Positions 7,759 through 15,635 of a stretch of DNA of 61,075 nt are shown piece after piece; the first letter of the stretch is position 1, and every line of letters starts with the position of its first letter. The translations under genes and the position numbers were made by a program. Where the stretch lies: positions 1 through 61,075 of IMG/VR virus record IMGVR_UViG_3300010354_000093; one strand, given 5' to 3'. The notes below the pieces were generated by a model. That model saw only the letters and a list, made by a program, of their open reading frames with translations, had not been told where the DNA came from and searched no databases. The stretch comes from a virus.

Positions 7759-8162
7759 TTCCACGTGATGCTCTTACTAAAATTTTTTTACAACAATGGG
7801 GAAAGAGCACAGACAAAGCTAATGTATCCATGTACTCAAGGACATGGTGGCAATCGAATCGTTCAGGAAAAAACTCTTTTCGATTAAGCGACAAAGGGTA
7901 TGAGTTTTTAGCATCCGAGCTAAACATTAAAGAATACGAAATACCATTTACCGAACCTATTGACCTAAGTCCACAAACAATAGTATTTTTGGAAAGATAT
8001 ATGGATTGCCCGTATTATCTGACAAACCAAAGTATTACTGTTTTTAGCGAGCGCAAGAGTTTTGAGCTAATGTTGTTTTCTGACGACATTCGTAAATTTG
8101 GTTTGGTAAAAGCTATCAACGAACGCGAAAAAGAGATATCCGAAACGGTTAAGAACTCTTAA
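7755..8162 (+). CDS. conserved hypothetical phage protein
   Basis: A 135-residue soluble protein. Features include [19 protein letters not shown], which reads like a small DNA- or protein-binding winged segment ([10 protein letters not shown]), and a C-terminal DCPYYL...[23 protein letters not shown] block. I know similar unknown proteins from T4-like aquatic phages. It is the last gene of the first operon; the next gene has its own promoter. Confidence 0.72.
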   Translation: MIPRDALTKIFLQQWGKSTDKANVSMYSRTWWQSNRSGKNSFRLSDKGYEFLASELNIKEYEIPFTEPIDLSPQTIVFLERYMDCPYYLTNQSITVFSERKSFELMLFSDDIRKFGLVKAINEREKEISETVKNS

Positions 8163-8169
8163 AAAGTAG

Positions 8170-8198
8170 TTGACTTTTGTGCGGATCTCCCGTATAAT
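8170..8198 (+). promoter_or_regulatory. strong sigma70-type promoter for the MoxR-like gene
   Basis: TTGACT (8170-8175), a 17-base spacer and a perfect TATAAT (8193-8198), followed about 40 bases later by a good ribosome-binding site AAAGGA and the ATG at 8247. Lies in an 84-base gap between overlapping operons. Confidence 0.85.
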
Positions 8199-8246
8199 AC
8201 ATACATCAACTAAACAACATTCCCCTTAACTTTTAAAGGAATTAAA

Positions 8247-9335
8247 ATGGCAGAAGTTATTAGCCGCACCGTAGGACCTAAAAACGCTAAAAAGTCCTTG
8301 CGTAAGGCATTTAAGAGTAAGCGTCCGATTTTCATGTGGGGGCCACCCGGAATTGGTAAATCTGATATTATTAAACAACTCGGTGACGAGCTAGATGCTC
8401 ACGTTATCGATGTTCGTTTGAGTCTTTGGGAACCTACTGATATTAAAGGTATCCCTTATTTCGATTCAAACACAAACACAATGGTTTGGGCTCCTCCTAG
8501 CGAACTTCCTAGCCAAGATTTGGCTAGTCAGCATAAACAAATTGTTTTGTTCCTTGACGAACTGAACTCTGCGGCTCCTGCTGTACAAGCGGCGGCTTAT
8601 CAGCTTATTTTGAATCGCCGTGTAGGCACTTATCGCTTGCCTGACAATGTATCGATTGTTGCCGCAGGTAACCGTGAAACTGACAAGGGTGTTACTTATC
8701 GTATGCCTGCTCCGTTGGCTAACCGTTTTGTTCACTTGGAACTTGCCGTCGACTGGGACGACTACTTCGAGTGGGCTACTGAAAACAAAGTACATAAGGA
8801 TGTTGTTGGCTTCTTAACTTTCTCTAAGAAGGACCTCTACGACTTTGATCCAAAGTCTAGCTCACGTGCATTTGCTACGCCACGCTCTTGGTCTTTTGTG
8901 AGCGAATTGCTTACCGATGATGACACAGATACTGACACACTTACTGACTTGGTGTCGGGTGCAATTGGCGAAGGACTTGCTATTAAGTTTATGGCGCATC
9001 GAAAGATTGCTAGCAAACTTCCAGATCCGTCCGACATTCTTAAGGGCAAAGTTAAGAAAATGGACACTAAAGAAATTTCCGCTATGTACTCTTTAACTGT
9101 CTCATTGTGCTATGAGCTTAAAGATGCTTGCGATAAAAATGCCAAAGACTGGAATGACCAAGTAAATTGTTTCTTTGAATTCATGATGAATAACTTCGAA
9201 ACAGAGTTGGTTATTATGGGAACTAAACTTGCTCTTAGCCAATACAAACTTCCGTTGGATCCGGACGAGATTAAATGCTTCGACGACTTCCATGCAAAAT
9301 TTGGTAAGTACATTGCGGCAGCTACTGAAAAATAA
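8247..9335 (+). CDS. MoxR-like AAA+ ATPase
   Basis: A 362-residue AAA+ protein. Walker A is GPPGIGKS (32-39), Walker B is VLFLDELN (about 102-109), and sensor-like AAGNRETD and an arginine-finger-type APLANRFVHLEL follow, the arrangement of MoxR/RavA-group ATPases that remodel or activate partner proteins. The C-terminal third is helical and unassigned. It is immediately followed by a metallopeptidase/vWA gene, the usual partner type for MoxR proteins. A strong sigma70-type promoter of its own points to early, host-polymerase-driven expression. Client unknown. Confidence 0.88.
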   Translation: MAEVISRTVGPKNAKKSLRKAFKSKRPIFMWGPPGIGKSDIIKQLGDELDAHVIDVRLSLWEPTDIKGIPYFDSNTNTMVWAPPSELPSQDLASQHKQIVLFLDELNSAAPAVQAAAYQLILNRRVGTYRLPDNVSIVAAGNRETDKGVTYRMPAPLANRFVHLELAVDWDDYFEWATENKVHKDVVGFLTFSKKDLYDFDPKSSSRAFATPRSWSFVSELLTDDDTDTDTLTDLVSGAIGEGLAIKFMAHRKIASKLPDPSDILKGKVKKMDTKEISAMYSLTVSLCYELKDACDKNAKDWNDQVNCFFEFMMNNFETELVIMGTKLALSQYKLPLDPDEIKCFDDFHAKFGKYIAAATEK

Positions 9336-9351
9336 TTTGGTTTAGCACCAT

Positions 9352-9380
9352 TTGACACCGCCCCCGGGCGGTGTTATACT
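9352..9380 (+). promoter_or_regulatory. sigma70-type promoter with palindromic spacer
   Basis: TTGACA (9352-9357), 17-base spacer, TATACT (9375-9380). The spacer is filled by a perfect inverted repeat at 9355-9374: ACACCGCCC, two bases, GGGCGGTGT. This GC-rich dyad overlaps the end of the -35 box and abuts the -10. AAGGAG and the ATG at 9407 follow. Confidence 0.85.
9355..9374. repeat. perfect 9+2+9 inverted repeat between -35 and -10
   Basis: Arms ACACCGCCC and GGGCGGTGT, separated by CC. There is no following T tract, so a terminator for the upstream gene is less likely than an operator for a dimeric repressor or a cruciform/attenuator element. Confidence 0.8.
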
Positions 9381-9406
9381 ATATACATATACAAAAGGAG
9401 CACCAG

Positions 9407-10591
9407 ATGGCACATCAAGATCCAATTATCGACAAAATTATTGTAGCACGAGTTGGTTTATTGCTACGTCACCCGTTTTTTGGCAACATGGCCACACGTC
9501 TGAAAATCGAAGAATGTACTGATTGGTGCATGACTGCGGCGACTGACGGGCGAACAATTTTCTTTAATCGAGACTTCTTTAGTAAACTATCTATTAAACA
9601 AATCGAATTTGTTATTGCACACGAAATTATGCATAATGTATTCGATCACCTTTCTCGTACAGAAGGCCGTGACCGTAGTATTTTTAATGCGGCAGCAGAC
9701 TATTGCGTAAATGGTCAGTTAGTTCGAGATCAAATTGGAGACCATAACATTCCAGATATTAAGATCTTTCATGATCCTAAATATTATAACTGGAGTGCAG
9801 AACAAGTCTACGACGACATTTACGAAAAAATGGACGAGCAGGCTCTTAAGGCGTTGGGTCAATTGCTCGACGAGCACGTTGACTGGGGTGAACAAGGTAA
9901 AAACGGTCGACCACAATATACCAAGGACGAGCTTAAACAAATCCGCGACGAAATTCGTGAAGCTACTATGCAAGCGGCACAAGCGGCGGGTGCAGGTAAT
10001 ACTCCTGCAAGCATCCAACGAATGATTAAGGAACTTACAGAACCTAAGATGAACTGGCGCGAAATTTTGCGTCAGCAAATTCAAAGTACCATTAAAAACG
10101 ATTTCAGTTTTATGCGTCCTAATCGCAAAGGATGGCATATGAGTGCTATTTTGCCCGGACAACAATTCCAAGAAACTATCGACATTTGCATTAGCATCGA
10201 TATGTCAGGCTCTATCGGCGACGAACAAGCTAAAGACTTCTTGACCGAGATTAAAGGCATTATGGAAGAATATAAGGACTTTAAAATTAAACTCTGGTGC
10301 TTTGATACTAGAGTATATAATGAAGCTGACTTTGATGGTTACACTATGGACGAATTCTTAGATTACCAACCTATGGGCGGTGGTGGTACTGAGTTTGACG
10401 TTAACTGGGAATACATGAAGGAACATGATATCAATCCTAAAAAGTTTATCATGTTTACTGACGGTTATCCCTGGGGCAGTTGGGGTGACGAACTCTACTG
10501 CGATACGGTATTCATCATTCATGGCAATGACAAGATTGTTCCTCCATTTGGAGAATACGCCTATTACGAAGCCTTAAAGGAATCTGCTTAA
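9407..10591 (+). CDS. metallopeptidase-vWA protein, partner of the MoxR-like ATPase
   Basis: The ATG at 9407 has an AAGGAG six bases upstream; an earlier in-frame start lies inside the promoter. The 394-residue protein joins two domains. The N-terminal domain (about 1-150) resembles the DUF2201-type putative metallopeptidases with the zinc motif H72-EIM-H76 and a later acidic helix. The C-terminal vWA-like domain (about 255-390) has the MIDAS sequence D265-M-S-G-S plus GGGGTEF and FTDGYPWG. MoxR ATPases commonly pair with vWA proteins. Activity could be proteolysis of a host or phage target, or metal-dependent assembly. It overlaps the next gene by one base (TAATG). Confidence 0.85.
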   Translation: MAHQDPIIDKIIVARVGLLLRHPFFGNMATRLKIEECTDWCMTAATDGRTIFFNRDFFSKLSIKQIEFVIAHEIMHNVFDHLSRTEGRDRSIFNAAADYCVNGQLVRDQIGDHNIPDIKIFHDPKYYNWSAEQVYDDIYEKMDEQALKALGQLLDEHVDWGEQGKNGRPQYTKDELKQIRDEIREATMQAAQAAGAGNTPASIQRMIKELTEPKMNWREILRQQIQSTIKNDFSFMRPNRKGWHMSAILPGQQFQETIDICISIDMSGSIGDEQAKDFLTEIKGIMEEYKDFKIKLWCFDTRVYNEADFDGYTMDEFLDYQPMGGGGTEFDVNWEYMKEHDINPKKFIMFTDGYPWGSWGDELYCDTVFIIHGNDKIVPPFGEYAYYEALKESA

Positions 10592-10878
10592 TGGCATTGA
10601 AAAATGGCAAACCTAACCCGTTAAATTACTTTGACTTACGCAGGGTTGGGTTTGCCGCACCGCACTTTAAATATGTTACTATAGAAAAATTCAGTCCGAT
10701 TTATATTAAACAGTTAGATTCCTGGATTAAGAAAAATCTTAATCATCGATATTATATTGGGCCAAGCATTTCTCTTGATAATAGTAACACCATCATATAC
10801 ACAACAAAACTTGGCTTTGAAAGCGAAAAAGAACTTAGCTTTTTCACGATTGCGTGTCCGCTTTTTCAATCAAGATAA
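10591..10878 (+). CDS. hypothetical protein
   Basis: Ninety-five residues starting in a TAATG overlap with the metallopeptidase/vWA gene. Aromatic-rich (YFDLRR, HFKYVTIEKF, HRYYIGPSISL) and probably a compact alpha/beta protein; the pattern of a small single-domain accessory protein. No motif recognised. Confidence 0.62.
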   Translation: MALKNGKPNPLNYFDLRRVGFAAPHFKYVTIEKFSPIYIKQLDSWIKKNLNHRYYIGPSISLDNSNTIIYTTKLGFESEKELSFFTIACPLFQSR

Positions 10879-10908
10879 TTAACTATGCAGTTCGAATAAG
10901 GAGAAACC

Positions 10909-11172
10909 ATGACTGATACTGTAGAAAATCAAACTCAAACTGACGACAACATTCCTGTACCCGTTGAAGTACTCAATGTACAAGATTTAGTAGATATCGC
11001 AAATCTTATTGATGTTGTTACTCAACGCGGTGCTTTCCGTGCGGACGAGCTAACTGCCGCTGGTGCATTGTATGACAAACTAAAAACATTCCTAGCAACC
11101 TTAATGCCAAAAGAAGAAACACCCGAGGCAGAACAAAAAGTTGAAGGAACTTACGAATTCAAGGGAGAATAA
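10909..11172 (+). CDS. small acidic hypothetical protein, tandem paralogue 1
   Basis: Eighty-seven residues with an AAGGAG ribosome-binding site. The central part LNVQDLVDIANLIDVVTQRGAFRADEL...GALYDKLKTFL is clearly related to the following gene. The flanking tails are acidic and low in complexity. It is predicted helical, probably a helical hairpin for dimerisation. I have seen similar short proteins in aquatic T4-like phages but know no function. Confidence 0.72.
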   Translation: MTDTVENQTQTDDNIPVPVEVLNVQDLVDIANLIDVVTQRGAFRADELTAAGALYDKLKTFLATLMPKEETPEAEQKVEGTYEFKGE

Positions 11173-11175
11173 ACA

Positions 11176-11412
11176 ATGGCCGAAACCGCTGCTCAAACTC
11201 CAGAAAAAGAAGACATGGATCTAAGTCTCAATGATCTTAATGCTATGAAAGTTATCATTGATATTGCTAGTTCTCGTGGTGCATTCAAACCAAACGAAAT
11301 GGCAGTAGTAGGAACAACCTATAACAAACTAACTGCATTCCTTGATAATGTAGCAAAACAAGCAGAAGCCGCAAAACTGTCAAAGGTAGCGGCAAGTCAA
11401 CCGGAGGCATAA
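11176..11412 (+). CDS. small acidic hypothetical protein, tandem paralogue 2
   Basis: Seventy-eight residues, three bases after its paralogue, with a GGGAG ribosome-binding site. The core LSLNDLNAMKVIIDIASSRGAFKPNEM...GTTYNKLTAFL aligns residue by residue with the 10909 product, showing an old tandem duplication. N- and C-terminal tails are unrelated between the two. No known domain. Confidence 0.72.
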   Translation: MAETAAQTPEKEDMDLSLNDLNAMKVIIDIASSRGAFKPNEMAVVGTTYNKLTAFLDNVAKQAEAAKLSKVAASQPEA

Positions 11413-11416
11413 AAAT

Positions 11417-12055
11417 ATGCAAAGTTTAAAACACGTAGGTAGAATTAAATCTACCAAAAAGAAAGTTCTTATTGCTTATAGAACATTGCCAGGCGATGCA
11501 TACTATTGTCTAGTAATTCCAACAGAGAGTCTAGATGATCAATATCATAATGCAATTATTAATCTAGTAGAAAGCCCGGCGGCACAATCTGCGTATGAAT
11601 TTGCAGAAGCATTGGATCGTACACAATTCCCGGACGGAAGTCGTATGCTTCCTAGCTTACATGCTAAAGGAATGTTGCTAAAAGTTTCAACGGATCAGGT
11701 AGAAATGACCCCAACTATGTCTACTAGCATTTTGCTTTCTGAGTTAAATCAGATCATTGCAGAACAACGAGGTGTTGCTGTCGACGGTCTTTCGATTGCT
11801 CCTGCAAGTGCTGATAAAGTTGAATACATGGACACTTCAACTAAAACTTCTTCTAAAGAAAAAGTAGTTAAAACGACTTCGCAAGACATTGCACAAGAAG
11901 TTACTCATGAACCTGAGCCAACTTTTGATTCTCCAGAATCTGAAGCAAAATACTACAGAAGTCAAGCCGATAAGTTAGCAAAGCAAGCTGCCGAAATGAG
12001 ACGTAAGGCCGAGGAAATTGCTCCTACCAAGAAAAAACTATCTGAAGTAGCGTGA
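11417..12055 (+). CDS. conserved hypothetical phage protein with coiled-coil tail
   Basis: A 212-residue protein with GGAGG ten bases before its ATG. The N-terminal 120 residues look globular (VLIAYRTLPGDAYYCLVIPTESL; FPDGSRMLPSLHAKG), residues about 135-165 are a Ser/Thr/Glu linker, and 178-205 form a Lys/Ala/Glu coiled coil (YYRSQADKLAKQAAEMRRKAEE). Unknown function, seen in related phages. It shares the GTGA overlap with the next gene. Confidence 0.72.
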   Translation: MQSLKHVGRIKSTKKKVLIAYRTLPGDAYYCLVIPTESLDDQYHNAIINLVESPAAQSAYEFAEALDRTQFPDGSRMLPSLHAKGMLLKVSTDQVEMTPTMSTSILLSELNQIIAEQRGVAVDGLSIAPASADKVEYMDTSTKTSSKEKVVKTTSQDIAQEVTHEPEPTFDSPESEAKYYRSQADKLAKQAAEMRRKAEEIAPTKKKLSEVA

Positions 12056-12372
12056 CCTCATCGGGAAAAAATCTTCCCAAAGAAGTTGTCGATTATTGGC
12101 CCGAAGTGTTTGGAGAAGTAAGACTTCACGTATTACCTCTTCGATATTTAGATTCGGTGTTGGTAAATTTTAAAGACGGAAAAATTTGGGAAATAAAAGT
12201 AACTGCAAAAACAAAGCGCCAAGGATGGGAGCCTTTTGAAAGGTCTCTATCAGAATTGGCTCGCACTTACGAACAAAAAATCGATAGTATTAATTTTAAA
12301 TTAGATACAGAAAAAATTAAAATTGATATTGAAAAATCAACACAAAAATTCTTAAAGAAACGGAAGTTATAA
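12052..12372 (+). CDS. conserved hypothetical phage protein (GTG start)
   Basis: Starts with GTG at 12052 in a GTGA overlap with the preceding stop; no ATG gives a comparable N-terminus. The 106 residues begin KNLPKEVVDYWPEVFGEVRLHVLPLRYLDSV and contain VNFKDGKIWEI, a pattern I associate with unknown proteins of T4-like aquatic phages. The last 40 residues are a Lys-rich helix. It overlaps thyX by one base. Confidence 0.7.
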   Translation: MTSSGKNLPKEVVDYWPEVFGEVRLHVLPLRYLDSVLVNFKDGKIWEIKVTAKTKRQGWEPFERSLSELARTYEQKIDSINFKLDTEKIKIDIEKSTQKFLKKRKL

Positions 12373-13049
12373 TGCAAGTTAAACTAATCAGTGTTAGCAA
12401 GCCAAGTCAAGAAATGATCGACGAAGGGATTGCAGATGCACAAGAACTTATTGCTTTTTGTGCTCGTGTAAGCAACCCTGCTAACCAGTTTAATACCGAA
12501 ACTAGTGAAAAACTAATCAAGTATCTTGTAAAACACCAGCACTGGAGTCCTCTAGAAATGGTTTCAGCTTGCATTGAAATTACAACTACTCGAGACATTG
12601 CTAGACAGATTTTGCGTCATCGTAGTTTCAGCTTCCAAGAATTTAGTCAAAGGTATGCTGATCCAACCAAAGACTTACAGTTTGTTCTACGTGAGCCTCG
12701 ATTTCAAGATACTAAAAATCGTCAAAATAGTATCGACATCGACTGGGATAACGACGAACACAGACAAATTGCTTATCAATGGGAAAATCTGCAAAATGAT
12801 CTAATTAGGCGCACTCGAGATGCCTACGAGTGGGCTATTAGTAAAGGCATTGCAAAAGAACAAGCTCGTGCAGTCTTACCTGAAGGCTTAATTGAAAGTC
12901 GTTTGTACATGAATGGAACATTGCGTAGTTGGGTTCACTTCATCGAACTGCGATCTGCAAACGGTACTCAAAAAGAACATCAGGAAGTTGCAAGAGCTTG
13001 TGCTCGAGCGATTGCGGAAATCTTTCCAATGATTTCCGACCTTACTTAA
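12372..13049 (+). CDS. thyX: flavin-dependent thymidylate synthase
   Basis: Converts dUMP to dTMP using FAD, NADPH and methylenetetrahydrofolate, supplying thymidine for phage DNA. The 225-residue protein has the ThyX signature RHRSFSFQEFSQRY (82-95), plus the C-terminal RSWVHFIELRS and ARAVLPEGL segments typical of the family. It ends the plus-strand block and its last 8 bases overlap the end of the convergent glycosyltransferase-like gene. Confidence 0.96.
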   Translation: MQVKLISVSKPSQEMIDEGIADAQELIAFCARVSNPANQFNTETSEKLIKYLVKHQHWSPLEMVSACIEITTTRDIARQILRHRSFSFQEFSQRYADPTKDLQFVLREPRFQDTKNRQNSIDIDWDNDEHRQIAYQWENLQNDLIRRTRDAYEWAISKGIAKEQARAVLPEGLIESRLYMNGTLRSWVHFIELRSANGTQKEHQEVARACARAIAEIFPMISDLT

Positions 13050-14121
13050 ACATCGACGGCGGGAACATTTTAATATGTTGCTCGTATTCTTCTTTTAACC
13101 ATTCGTAATCGTTAATTTTAGCTAGAGCGTTCTTATCACCTCTATAAGTACTACCATACCATTGGCCTGCACTTGCACCGCCTCGTACATATTCTGCATA
13201 GGGTTTATCCTTACCTCCAGATAACCATACTTTTAAACGCTCTTCAGTTTCTTTATCAACCTGACCATTGATTACTCGACTACTAAGTTTAGTACACTCT
13301 CTAAATGCACTACGCCATGCGCTAAAAGAATCTGTGTTAAAATGTGTTATATTTGCAACTTCAGGAATAATTTTTATATCTTTGCTAATGCTTGTTGTCA
13401 TGTCAACTGATTCGTTTGACATGTTTAATACTTTTTCTCTAGGAAACAATTTTAGGCCACCGAATCCATATTCTAAATGATTTACTGGATTACGGCTATA
13501 CCATAAATGGACCATTTCCTCTTCCTCTGGCGTCAGTGCTAAATTAAATTTAAAAGTAGGAAGTATTTCGCAGTCAGCATCCACAACCCAAAACATATTA
13601 GTAGTAGCTTGTTTGGCTGCTTCGATGTGTGCGTTATGGATTCCTTTAATACCTTCGACATGAAAAGTTCTATTTGCTTTTCTTCCTGGATGCGTTAACA
13701 GTTCTTTAAATCGTAAGTTTGCATTTAATTCATAATTTGATATAAATGCAATGTCGTAACCTTTGGTAAAAGTTGCAACATTATTCATTTTTATCATGCC
13801 GACAAAAAATCGATACTCTAATTCTCTTTTAGTGACTGTTTTATTTTTAGGAAACAGCCCAATACTAGGAAGATTTTTATCAACACTATTAGGCCAAATA
13901 TGTATGTATTCTTCTTCGCCAAGAGATGGCCGAAAATCAAAATTAAAATTACTATCAACAACAACACCTGGCCAGACTGCCCAAAACATTTTTGTTACAG
14001 ATTTTTCCTGGGCTTGCTCAAAAGTCATTGCTCGTTTAGCAAACGGAGTTATTTCTTTTAAACTAGCAAAATCACCATCGATGCTAGGAGTATGTTCTCC
14101 GATAAAAAATAAATCATACAT
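13042..14121 (-). CDS. putative glycosyltransferase, GT-A-like, paralogue A2
   Basis: A 359-residue protein that appears to hold two related halves. The first (about 1-110) lacks an obvious active site. The second (120-359) contains EGIKGIHNAHIEAAKQA, a DxD-type metal site in MFWVVDADCEI, EYGFGGLKLFP and SAWRSAFRECTKLS. These blocks match the neighbouring 14114-15016 product (VDGDN, YGNGGLKMW, AWRAGFREGVKMS), so they are paralogues. The fold call rests on the DxD and nucleotide-sugar-like context only. As the last gene of the late region, downstream of fibre genes, it may decorate virion or host surface glycans. Confidence 0.65.
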   Translation of the reverse strand: MYDLFFIGEHTPSIDGDFASLKEITPFAKRAMTFEQAQEKSVTKMFWAVWPGVVVDSNFNFDFRPSLGEEEYIHIWPNSVDKNLPSIGLFPKNKTVTKRELEYRFFVGMIKMNNVATFTKGYDIAFISNYELNANLRFKELLTHPGRKANRTFHVEGIKGIHNAHIEAAKQATTNMFWVVDADCEILPTFKFNLALTPEEEEMVHLWYSRNPVNHLEYGFGGLKLFPREKVLNMSNESVDMTTSISKDIKIIPEVANITHFNTDSFSAWRSAFRECTKLSSRVINGQVDKETEERLKVWLSGGKDKPYAEYVRGGASAGQWYGSTYRGDKNALAKINDYEWLKEEYEQHIKMFPPSMFK

Positions 14122-15016
14122 GTTTTTTTCTTAGTCCTCTAGGAAAATTTTGATATACTGCTTTAAAAAATTTACTGCCAGCTGGATCAAGATTGGCTAT
14201 GTCTATTCCGCACTTTTCCCTAAGTTCTCGCCCATAAAAATTAATCTGTTCTGTGTATATCTCAGGCGTTGCATTTTCGTAATGTTCTTTCCAATAATTT
14301 GTTAAGTACTCGAAATCTCTTACATTAGTGTAATCCCAATCTGTACAATTAGTTAAAGCAGCTCCTTCTCGTGCGCCCAAAATACTAAACATTCCATTTT
14401 CAACATCAGCACCAACACTACACCAAATTAGTAATCTTTGATAATTTTGCCAATACGTCTTTTTTAAATCTTTTACACGGGCGCCTTGTTCTAACGACAT
14501 TTTTACCCCTTCTCGGAATCCTGCTCTCCATGCTTGAAAAGGTGTAGCATTTGTAAAACTCTCGCTGTAATTAGAATCGAACTGATAATAGTAATCATCA
14601 AAACAAAACTCTACTAGTCCTTTTGTATCTGACGGGTCGCTATTTTCATGTGTACGCATATTGTTGACAAAATCCTTTGTCCACATTTTTAGGCCGCCAT
14701 TACCGTACATCAAATGATTTACATGAACTTTTCCGGTCCAGCTGAATACGTGTTTTGGTGTTAATCCTAATTCGTCTAAGTTAATCTCAACTTCTAAAAA
14801 TTTTGGATCTACAATATTATCCCCGTCAACTGTTACAAAATACTCTGTTTCGCTTGTTGCAGCACAGGCCTTATGTGCAGCATCACTACCTTTGACTCCA
14901 TGCACACGTTTTGCCCAGGGCACCTTTGTTAATAAGTCAGCATAATGTTTTTCAGCATTAGGTTCATCGTAACTTAAAAATACGATATCTTGCTCAATTA
15001 CTTTAATTGTTGTCAT
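14114..15016 (-). CDS. putative glycosyltransferase, GT-A-like, paralogue A1
   Basis: A 300-residue single-domain relative of the 13042-14121 product. It begins QDIVFLSYDEPNAEKHYADL, has HGVKGSDAAHKACAATSE, a DxD-like TVDGDNIVD, YGNGGLKMW and AWRAGFREGVKMS. The order of these blocks resembles a GT-A nucleotide-sugar transferase. No membrane segment. Overlaps both neighbours (8 and 14 bases), so the group is co-translated. A polysaccharide- or fibre-modifying role is inferred from context. Confidence 0.68.
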   Translation of the reverse strand: MTTIKVIEQDIVFLSYDEPNAEKHYADLLTKVPWAKRVHGVKGSDAAHKACAATSETEYFVTVDGDNIVDPKFLEVEINLDELGLTPKHVFSWTGKVHVNHLMYGNGGLKMWTKDFVNNMRTHENSDPSDTKGLVEFCFDDYYYQFDSNYSESFTNATPFQAWRAGFREGVKMSLEQGARVKDLKKTYWQNYQRLLIWCSVGADVENGMFSILGAREGAALTNCTDWDYTNVRDFEYLTNYWKEHYENATPEIYTEQINFYGRELREKCGIDIANLDPAGSKFFKAVYQNFPRGLRKKHV

Positions 15017-15635
15017 AAACTTTAGTTAATCCGTATGTCTCAAATACTAATCGACTAGATACAAGTAAATTATCTATGTCGTGTTCTTTATTAGAAATAA
15101 AAGGATGGTAAACTTTTTCTTTAAATAACAATAACGAAGTGTCAATATAAATTATCCTTGTTAATAAATTTAAATCCGAGGCGTCAGTAACAAATACTGC
15201 AATACGTTGAGCAAGCCCTTCGTCATGCAATCTAGCCCGTGCTTTAGGTGTTAAGTAAAAATACCATCCCCAGCTATTCATATTCCATTCAACGATAAAT
15301 TCTTTTTCTTCTGGAGTTGTTGTTGGTTTAATAATTTCAAAAATATTTGTTCTTCGAATAAAAAATTCTTCTTCTTTTGGAATTATTGTTAGTCCAATTT
15401 TTTCGTCGTAAGCTACACAATAATCATGTATCGATTGCTGTCCTTCTAAAAATGGAACAATAACAGATTTTTCTACTTCAAGAAAATATTCAAATTTTTC
15501 ATTTTTTTCATTAGTAACTGAAAGTATGTTTCCAGTTTTTTTATCATAGTATACAAAATAATTTTTTGCAGGATTAGATGCAAAAACTTGCGATAATTCT
15601 TCCTCAGTAAAATAAATTAACTCATCATCTTGCAT
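15003..15635 (-). CDS. hypothetical protein in the glycosyltransferase cluster
   Basis: I choose the ATG at 15635 (AAGGAA seven bases upstream) over a TTG eight codons earlier, giving 210 residues. Acidic, rich in Phe/Tyr/Glu, with no recognisable catalytic motif; NSWGWYFYLTPKARARLHDEG is the most distinctive stretch. It lies between the two pairs of glycosyltransferase-like genes, overlapping both, so a role in the same modification is plausible. Confidence 0.65.
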   Translation of the reverse strand: MQDDELIYFTEEELSQVFASNPAKNYFVYYDKKTGNILSVTNEKNEKFEYFLEVEKSVIVPFLEGQQSIHDYCVAYDEKIGLTIIPKEEEFFIRRTNIFEIIKPTTTPEEKEFIVEWNMNSWGWYFYLTPKARARLHDEGLAQRIAVFVTDASDLNLLTRIIYIDTSLLLFKEKVYHPFISNKEHDIDNLLVSSRLVFETYGLTKVYDNN

